A stretch of DNA of 26,208 nucleotides from CAZRAL01 sp964598005. GTDB lineage: Bacteria; Pseudomonadota; Gammaproteobacteria; Burkholderiales; Usitatibacteraceae. The translations under genes were made by a program, and so were the position numbers. Position 1 is the stretch's first letter. The number at the start of each line of letters is the position of its first letter. This document shows positions 21,613 to 26,208 of this stretch, in pieces. The notes under the pieces were generated by a model. It saw nothing but the letters and a program-made list of their open reading frames with translations, ran no database searches and had not been told where the DNA came from. The stretch covers positions 1 through 26,208 of the forward strand of contig CAZRAL010000038.1 in NCBI GenBank assembly GCA_964598005.1, given 5' to 3'.

Positions 21613-22476
21613 TTATTTCGGTGCAGCCGCGTTTTTTACGCACGCAATTGCAGTTGCAGACTCTTTCACAAATGAGGTACCCCATTCATTTTCTGGAGCT
21701 TTTGCTACACAGGGCATGGTTGGCGTTATCAACTTACAGCTAAATTCGCCCTTCACTTGATCCATGTGCGCAACAAAACCTGCTGGACAGGCCGGAAGGC
21801 TACGAGTACATTTTATTTCTCCTGTTTTTTGGAACAAATCAGGAGACGTTTGCATATTCCACCCTGGAGGACAGGTGCCTGGCGCGAAAGTAGTATAACC
21901 TGTCCCCACCACCGTCCCCCCCACCGGTTTTCCTACATCTGCTGTGGGTTTTTGAACTGCGGTTTGTTGGCCTGTGGGCTGTGGGACCCCTCCGGATGAT
22001 AAAGCTGCGGTTTGTTGAGTTGCAGTTTGTTGTGCCGCTGCCGCTGCACCTAATCCACCAACAGGCTTAACTTCTACGTCTGCACCCGCCGATCCAGCAC
22101 ATGGCGGAAGGGCTGAATTTTTAAAGGCATCATTGGTACTATCTGGACCAACAACCTGTGCCCCGATCTTATATTTTCCGGCCTTGAAAAAGGCTCCATT
22201 ATACGACAAGGTGCGTTTAAACGGCAGGCTTTGTGCGGCAACCTGTGGCAGCTTGGTGACTTCACCAGTGCTTTTATTGATAACATTGATCATAAATTTG
22301 CAAGTCGATCCCGATCCCAATATCTCCACATGGATAGGCTTATTGGCACTGTTAAAATCTCCATTGTCGAGAACCTTGATGCCGGTAATGGTCCCTGCCA
22401 TGGCTGCTGACGAACCCGCGGCAACCAATGCCCCTGTAATCAGAACAGTCATTTTATTTCGCATAATGCTTTTCAT
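21613..22476 (-). CDS. Secreted hypothetical protein with Cys-rich C-terminal part, 287 aa
   Basis: Family not recognised. The signal peptide is MKSIMRNKMTVLITGALVAAGSSAAMA. The first domain (about 28-125) looks Ig-like beta (GTITGIKVLDNGDFNSANKPIHVEILGSGSTCKFMINV...YKIGAQVVG). A low-complexity linker of Ala, Gln, Thr, Gly and Pro follows (QQTATQQTAALSSGG). The C-terminal domain has evenly spaced Cys (PGTCPPGW, IKCTRSLPACPAGF, FSCKL, MPCVAK, IACVKN), probably disulfide-bonded. The start at 22476 has an AAGGAAA ribosome-binding site; the longer reading to 22503 lacks one. It is flanked by the TolC gene upstream and a strong terminator downstream. A cell-surface role is inferred. Confidence 0.75.
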   Translation of the reverse strand: MKSIMRNKMTVLITGALVAAGSSAAMAGTITGIKVLDNGDFNSANKPIHVEILGSGSTCKFMINVINKSTGEVTKLPQVAAQSLPFKRTLSYNGAFFKAGKYKIGAQVVGPDSTNDAFKNSALPPCAGSAGADVEVKPVGGLGAAAAAQQTATQQTAALSSGGVPQPTGQQTAVQKPTADVGKPVGGTVVGTGYTTFAPGTCPPGWNMQTSPDLFQKTGEIKCTRSLPACPAGFVAHMDQVKGEFSCKLITPTMPCVAKAPENEWGTSFVKESATAIACVKNAAAPK

Positions 22477-22595
22477 ATATTTCCTTTCAAAATTAAGATT
22501 CAATCAACTCTAGAGTCCTGCTTTCAATGAGTCGGTAAGTATACGTCATTGGTTCACTTTTTTTTTTCGAAATTTGTTAATTATTAATGAGTTGT

Positions 22596-23912
22596 TTACT
22601 TATCGAGCATGTGATTGACTTCCGCCAAATCCTCCTCCACCAGCCGTCCTGCGGCGGCTTTTAACCTGAGTTGCGACAAAATTGTGTTGTAGCGGGCCTG
22701 CTGAAGGTCGCGTTGAGCCTGAAAAAGCTGCTGTTGCGCGTTCAGGACATCGACATTAGTGCGAACGCCCACTTCCTTGCCAAGAAGCGTGGAATCAAGA
22801 GATGACTTGTTGGAAACCAATGCTGCCTCAAGCGCCTTGACCTGCGCGACGCCGTTGGTCACCCCCAAAAAGGATTGTCGAACACTTTGCGCTACGGTCC
22901 GTTTGATATTTTCGAGATCTTGCTCCGCCTTGCTTTTGTTAGATAGCGCCTGACGAACTTTCGACTGGGCGCCGCCGCCGGTATAAAGGGGAATATTAAG
23001 TGATAACCCTAGCGTGCCTGCTCGTGTGGTCAGCGAGGGGCTTGCACCAGATGCGGTCAATACGGGCGAACTACTATTCACATAGCTACCCGTCAAATCG
23101 AGGGTGGGGTAGTGCCCCGCTTTGCTGCGATCGATTTCCTTGGTAGCAATTTCATAGACGGCGCGCAACTGGGCAATGGCCGGGCTAGCTTCTTCCGCTG
23201 CTTTGACCCACTGCTCCATATCCGCCGGGAGCGGCAAGGCAAGCTTGGGATCGTTTCGCAGCGGTGCCAAACGGGCCGGGAGCTTGCCGATCAATTGCTG
23301 CAGTGCACGCTTTTTAATTTCGAGGTCGTTCAGGTCCGAGATTTCCTTGGCTGCGGCCAGGTCGTACTTGGCTTGTGCTTCATAGGTATCGGTAATTGTG
23401 GCGGTGCCGACTTCAAAATTACGTTTGGCTTGCGCCAGCTGCTCGTTAATTGCCGTCTTTTGTGAGGCGGACAACGCTACATTATCCTGTGCCAGAAGCA
23501 CATCGAAATACACTTGAGCCGTACGCACAATCAGGTTTTGTCCAGCATCCGCCAATACCGCTTCTGCTTGGCGGACTTGCAGGGCAGCCTGATCGACTGC
23601 AATCCAGCTCTGTAGGCGAAACAGCGGTTGACTGATCGACAGGGTATAGCTCGAACTGTTGTAATCGAAAGTGGGGGTATCTTCCGTCGCCCGATGATTG
23701 CGGCTGTACACGCCAGAGAGAGAAATAGCAGGAAGATAGGCCGCTTGTACTTGGGGCAGCACCTCCTTGTTGGCCTCATAAGCATGGCGGGCCGAAGCAA
23801 AGACAGGGTCTTGCGTTCGGGCATCGCGATACACATCCAATAAATCGGCAGCCCTTGTGGCAGCACTGTTGAAGAGAAGACCGATCAATAAAACAACTGT
23901 TTTCTTTTTCAT
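22596..23912 (-). CDS. tolC: TolC-family outer-membrane efflux/secretion channel
   Basis: The 438-aa protein has a signal peptide (to TRAA, about residue 22) and the internal duplication of TolC proteins: DLLDVYRDARTQDPVFASARHAYEANKEVLPQVQAAYLP and the second half starting ASPAIAQLRAVYEIATKEIDRSKAGHYPTLDLTGSY. Long coiled-coil stretches are present (RQAEAVLADAGQNLIVRTAQVYFDVLLAQDNV). The segment VGTATITDTYEAQAKYDLA and its counterpart VGVRTNVDVLNAQQQLFQAQRDLQ are family hallmarks. It forms a trimeric tunnel for type I secretion or RND efflux. No inner-membrane pump or adaptor gene is adjacent, so its partners are elsewhere. Confidence 0.93.
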   Translation of the reverse strand: MKKKTVVLLIGLLFNSAATRAADLLDVYRDARTQDPVFASARHAYEANKEVLPQVQAAYLPAISLSGVYSRNHRATEDTPTFDYNSSSYTLSISQPLFRLQSWIAVDQAALQVRQAEAVLADAGQNLIVRTAQVYFDVLLAQDNVALSASQKTAINEQLAQAKRNFEVGTATITDTYEAQAKYDLAAAKEISDLNDLEIKKRALQQLIGKLPARLAPLRNDPKLALPLPADMEQWVKAAEEASPAIAQLRAVYEIATKEIDRSKAGHYPTLDLTGSYVNSSSPVLTASGASPSLTTRAGTLGLSLNIPLYTGGGAQSKVRQALSNKSKAEQDLENIKRTVAQSVRQSFLGVTNGVAQVKALEAALVSNKSSLDSTLLGKEVGVRTNVDVLNAQQQLFQAQRDLQQARYNTILSQLRLKAAAGRLVEEDLAEVNHMLDK

Positions 23913-24044
23913 GGTTAACTTTCTGCCAGCGAGAGTGTGGGACTTAATCAGAGGTTAAGGCGATAGGAAGAAAATTCTCGGTTTTTGACGCAGGCCGATA
24001 TAGATTCATACATTCGGATTCGATTGGTTTGTTCATCCAACTTT

Positions 24045-24368
24045 TTAATATACAGGCATGGCAGGATCGACATCGCGTGCCCAAGCCGCCACCCCACCGG
24101 CAAGATTATGCACGTCGGTAAATCCCTGTTGCTGCAAAAATGCGACAACTTGCAGACTTCGCATCCCGTGATGACAAATAACCACCATAGGATGCGCAGG
24201 ATCCCATTCATTGAATCGCTCGGGAACTTGCCCCATGGGTACCGAAATCGAGCCTTCTATCGAACAAATTTTTACTTCCCATGGCGCGCGCACATCCAGC
24301 AAAAGTGGCCGCCATGGTGCATCGCCATAGATCCGCTCAGCCAATTCCAAAGCACCTAACTGCTTCAT
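24045..24368 (-). CDS. Single-domain rhodanese-like protein
   Basis: Cytosolic 107-aa sulfurtransferase-type domain: LLLDVRAPWEV (about 23-33), and an active-site loop CHHGMRS with the catalytic Cys (about 64-71) followed by SLQVVAFLQQQGFTDVHNLAGGVAAW. The six-residue loop fits the thiosulfate-type rhodanese domain size. The ATG at 24368 is used; a TTG one codon earlier is the alternative. It begins 12 nt after the pcm-like gene, suggesting co-transcription. The 132 nt between it and tolC show nothing definite. A sulfur-relay or regulatory role cannot be distinguished. Confidence 0.9.
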   Translation of the reverse strand: MKQLGALELAERIYGDAPWRPLLLDVRAPWEVKICSIEGSISVPMGQVPERFNEWDPAHPMVVICHHGMRSLQVVAFLQQQGFTDVHNLAGGVAAWARDVDPAMPVY

Positions 24369-24380
24369 CAATGAAAAATG

Positions 24381-25055
24381 CTAAAAAGAGAAACGTACGG
24401 GTTGTAGTACATTAATCAGCGGGGCAACGATCGTTTCAAAGAGGCTGCGCGATACCCAGCTGCCACTTCGATTGCACGTGATCAGGCTCGCCTCCATGAC
24501 CGGGGCGTCGCCGATTACCGCAAACAAACGTCCGCCGGGGTTAAGCATTTCCAGATAGGCAGGCGGCAATATCGGCACCGAGCCAGTCAATACGATGACA
24601 TCAAAGGTTTGATCAATTCCCATGACTTTTCTCGGATCTTTTGCTGCATCACCGGCCTTAAGCATAACGTTTTTAATGTCGGCCTGTTTCAGTTTTTCCC
24701 CAGCCGCTGCCAGCAAATCAGGATGGATTTCAATACTGGTGACTGACGCGGCAAATTGAGCCAGCAGGGCCGTAAAATAGCCGCTACCTGTACCAATTTC
24801 GAGCACGTTTTCAGCACCGATCAGAGCCAGATCCTGTATAACGCGTGCCTCCATGCGTGGCGGCCACATATACTGACCATGATCGAGCGGAATTTCCGTA
24901 TCGGCAAATGCTAGTGTCCGGTAGGCAGCCGGAACAAAATTTTCGCGGCGTACCTTGAAAAGCATGTCGAGCACTTTCTGATCTAGGACCTCCCAGGTTC
25001 GAATCTGTTGCTTGATCATGTTGAAACGTGCCTGCTCGAAGTCCATGTTCGCCAC
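24381..25055 (-). CDS. pcm: Protein-L-isoaspartate O-methyltransferase family protein
   Basis: The 224-aa protein matches Pcm: MIKQQIRTWEVLDQKVLDMLFKVRRENFVP (N-terminal helices), YMWPPRMEARVIQDLAL, then the SAM-binding motif VLEIGTGSGYFTALLA (about 85-100), SIEIHPDLL, and a C-terminal domain ending RFSF. Pcm repairs isoaspartyl residues in damaged proteins. The loop residues usually written Y-x-x-x-x-P-x-x-x-A are here QYMWPPRMEA, with Trp-Pro where canonical Pcm has Ile-Ser-x-Pro, so substrate activity may be altered. GTG 25055 is preferred, 7 nt after GGAG; ATG 25046 and ATG 25088 are alternatives. It leads the pcm-rhodanese-tolC group, a recurring order in this bacterial group as far as I recall. 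Confidence 0.85.
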   Translation of the reverse strand: MANMDFEQARFNMIKQQIRTWEVLDQKVLDMLFKVRRENFVPAAYRTLAFADTEIPLDHGQYMWPPRMEARVIQDLALIGAENVLEIGTGSGYFTALLAQFAASVTSIEIHPDLLAAAGEKLKQADIKNVMLKAGDAAKDPRKVMGIDQTFDVIVLTGSVPILPPAYLEMLNPGGRLFAVIGDAPVMEASLITCNRSGSWVSRSLFETIVAPLINVLQPVRFSF

Positions 25056-25254
25056 AATGTTGCTCCGAAATGAGTATAACTGCGCCATTTTAGCAAAATA
25101 GGCTCGTCAACCGTTATCTTCGCTAACCAATCAAAAATTAGTGAAATTTTCCGGGCAACTTTGCCGCCATGCGCCTTGTTTTGTCTTCGCTCGCGACAGT
25201 TTCGAAAGAAGTCTATTGCCCGATTGCTTAGAAGCGCAACTTGGGGTAGCGTAG

Positions 25255-25350
25255 CAACCGGCTAGGGGTTCTTCTACTTACATTTACGAGCAGAAGATGA
25301 GAAACCACCCTTTGAACCTGATCCGATTCACATCGGCGTAGGGAAGCGTG
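25255..25350 (+). ncRNA. TPP riboswitch (THI element)
   Basis: The conserved THI-box parts appear in order: GGGGT (P2), a P3 arm TCTTCT...AGAAGA, GATGAGAAACCACCC (variant CUGAGA segment closing P2), and TTTGAACCTGATCC. A P5 stem follows, then CGGCGTAGGGAAGCG. It senses thiamine pyrophosphate and represses thiamine synthesis. It lies about 75 nt upstream of the thiC start, with an expression platform in between. The outer borders are approximate. Confidence 0.93.
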
Positions 25351-25386
25351 AACGATGGACTGTACTGCTGCTGTTACCAGTGCTAG

Positions 25387-25419
25387 TCTCCTGGCTCCCG
25401 CTCTCCACGCCCCAGGAGA
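25387..25419 (+). promoter_or_regulatory. Hairpin sequestering the thiC ribosome-binding site
   Basis: TCTCCTGG (25387-25394) is the perfect complement of CCAGGAGA (25412-25419), which contains the thiC Shine-Dalgarno AGGAG five bases before the ATG. There is no T-run after the stem. The riboswitch therefore most likely controls translation: TPP binding would favour this closed hairpin. Confidence 0.75.
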
Positions 25420-25423
25420 GACC

Positions 25424-26208
<785 letters not shown>

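Overview
The window reads as a chromosome segment of a Gram-negative betaproteobacterium, most likely of the Nitrosomonadales (Gallionella, Nitrosomonas or Methylophilaceae-like). This rests on the IntI1-like integron integrase, the pyrophosphate-based energy genes, the three-subunit transhydrogenase, MidA, and a TolC/Pcm/rhodanese cluster. It is an inference from gene content; no database was consulted. Most genes lie on the minus strand. The exceptions are intI, a lipoprotein gene, tRNA-Gly and thiC.

Positions 1-3940 hold a small integron. The integrase gene (2966-3940, +) diverges from a leftward array of at least four cassettes on the minus strand. Three attC sites are legible (487-579, 1070-1159, 1922-1984). 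The cassettes encode, outward from attI: a TfoX C-terminal-domain protein coupled to an ABM-fold protein, an unknown 253-aa protein with an HLTR motif, an unknown 162-aa protein, and a VOC/glyoxalase-fold protein. A perfect LexA box overlaps the intI promoter. The segment between intI and the first cassette is full of inverted repeats, including a large inverted duplication of the sequence beside the core site. Next comes the C-terminal remnant of an ISL3-like transposase.

Positions 4343-14114 are mainly energy metabolism. A short Ala/Lys-rich lipoprotein converges on hppA across a shared terminator. The minus-strand set adk, TPR glycosyltransferase, pfp, hppA looks like one transcription unit from a promoter at 9895-9923. 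It links adenylate kinase, PPi-dependent phosphofructokinase and a K+-independent H+-pumping pyrophosphatase. Upstream lie pntAA-pntAB-pntB and the methyltransferase gene midA.

Positions 14115-16172 contain a palindromic spacer, two exported proteins of unknown role and tRNA-Gly(CCC). Positions 16295-25055 form an envelope region. It encodes a 1099-aa FecR-domain protein with six degenerate C-terminal repeats, a 592-aa outer-membrane barrel directly upstream of it, a secreted Cys-containing protein with its own terminator, a TolC-type channel, a rhodanese and a Pcm-type methyltransferase. The window ends with a TPP riboswitch, a hairpin that hides the thiC ribosome-binding site, and the 5' part of thiC.
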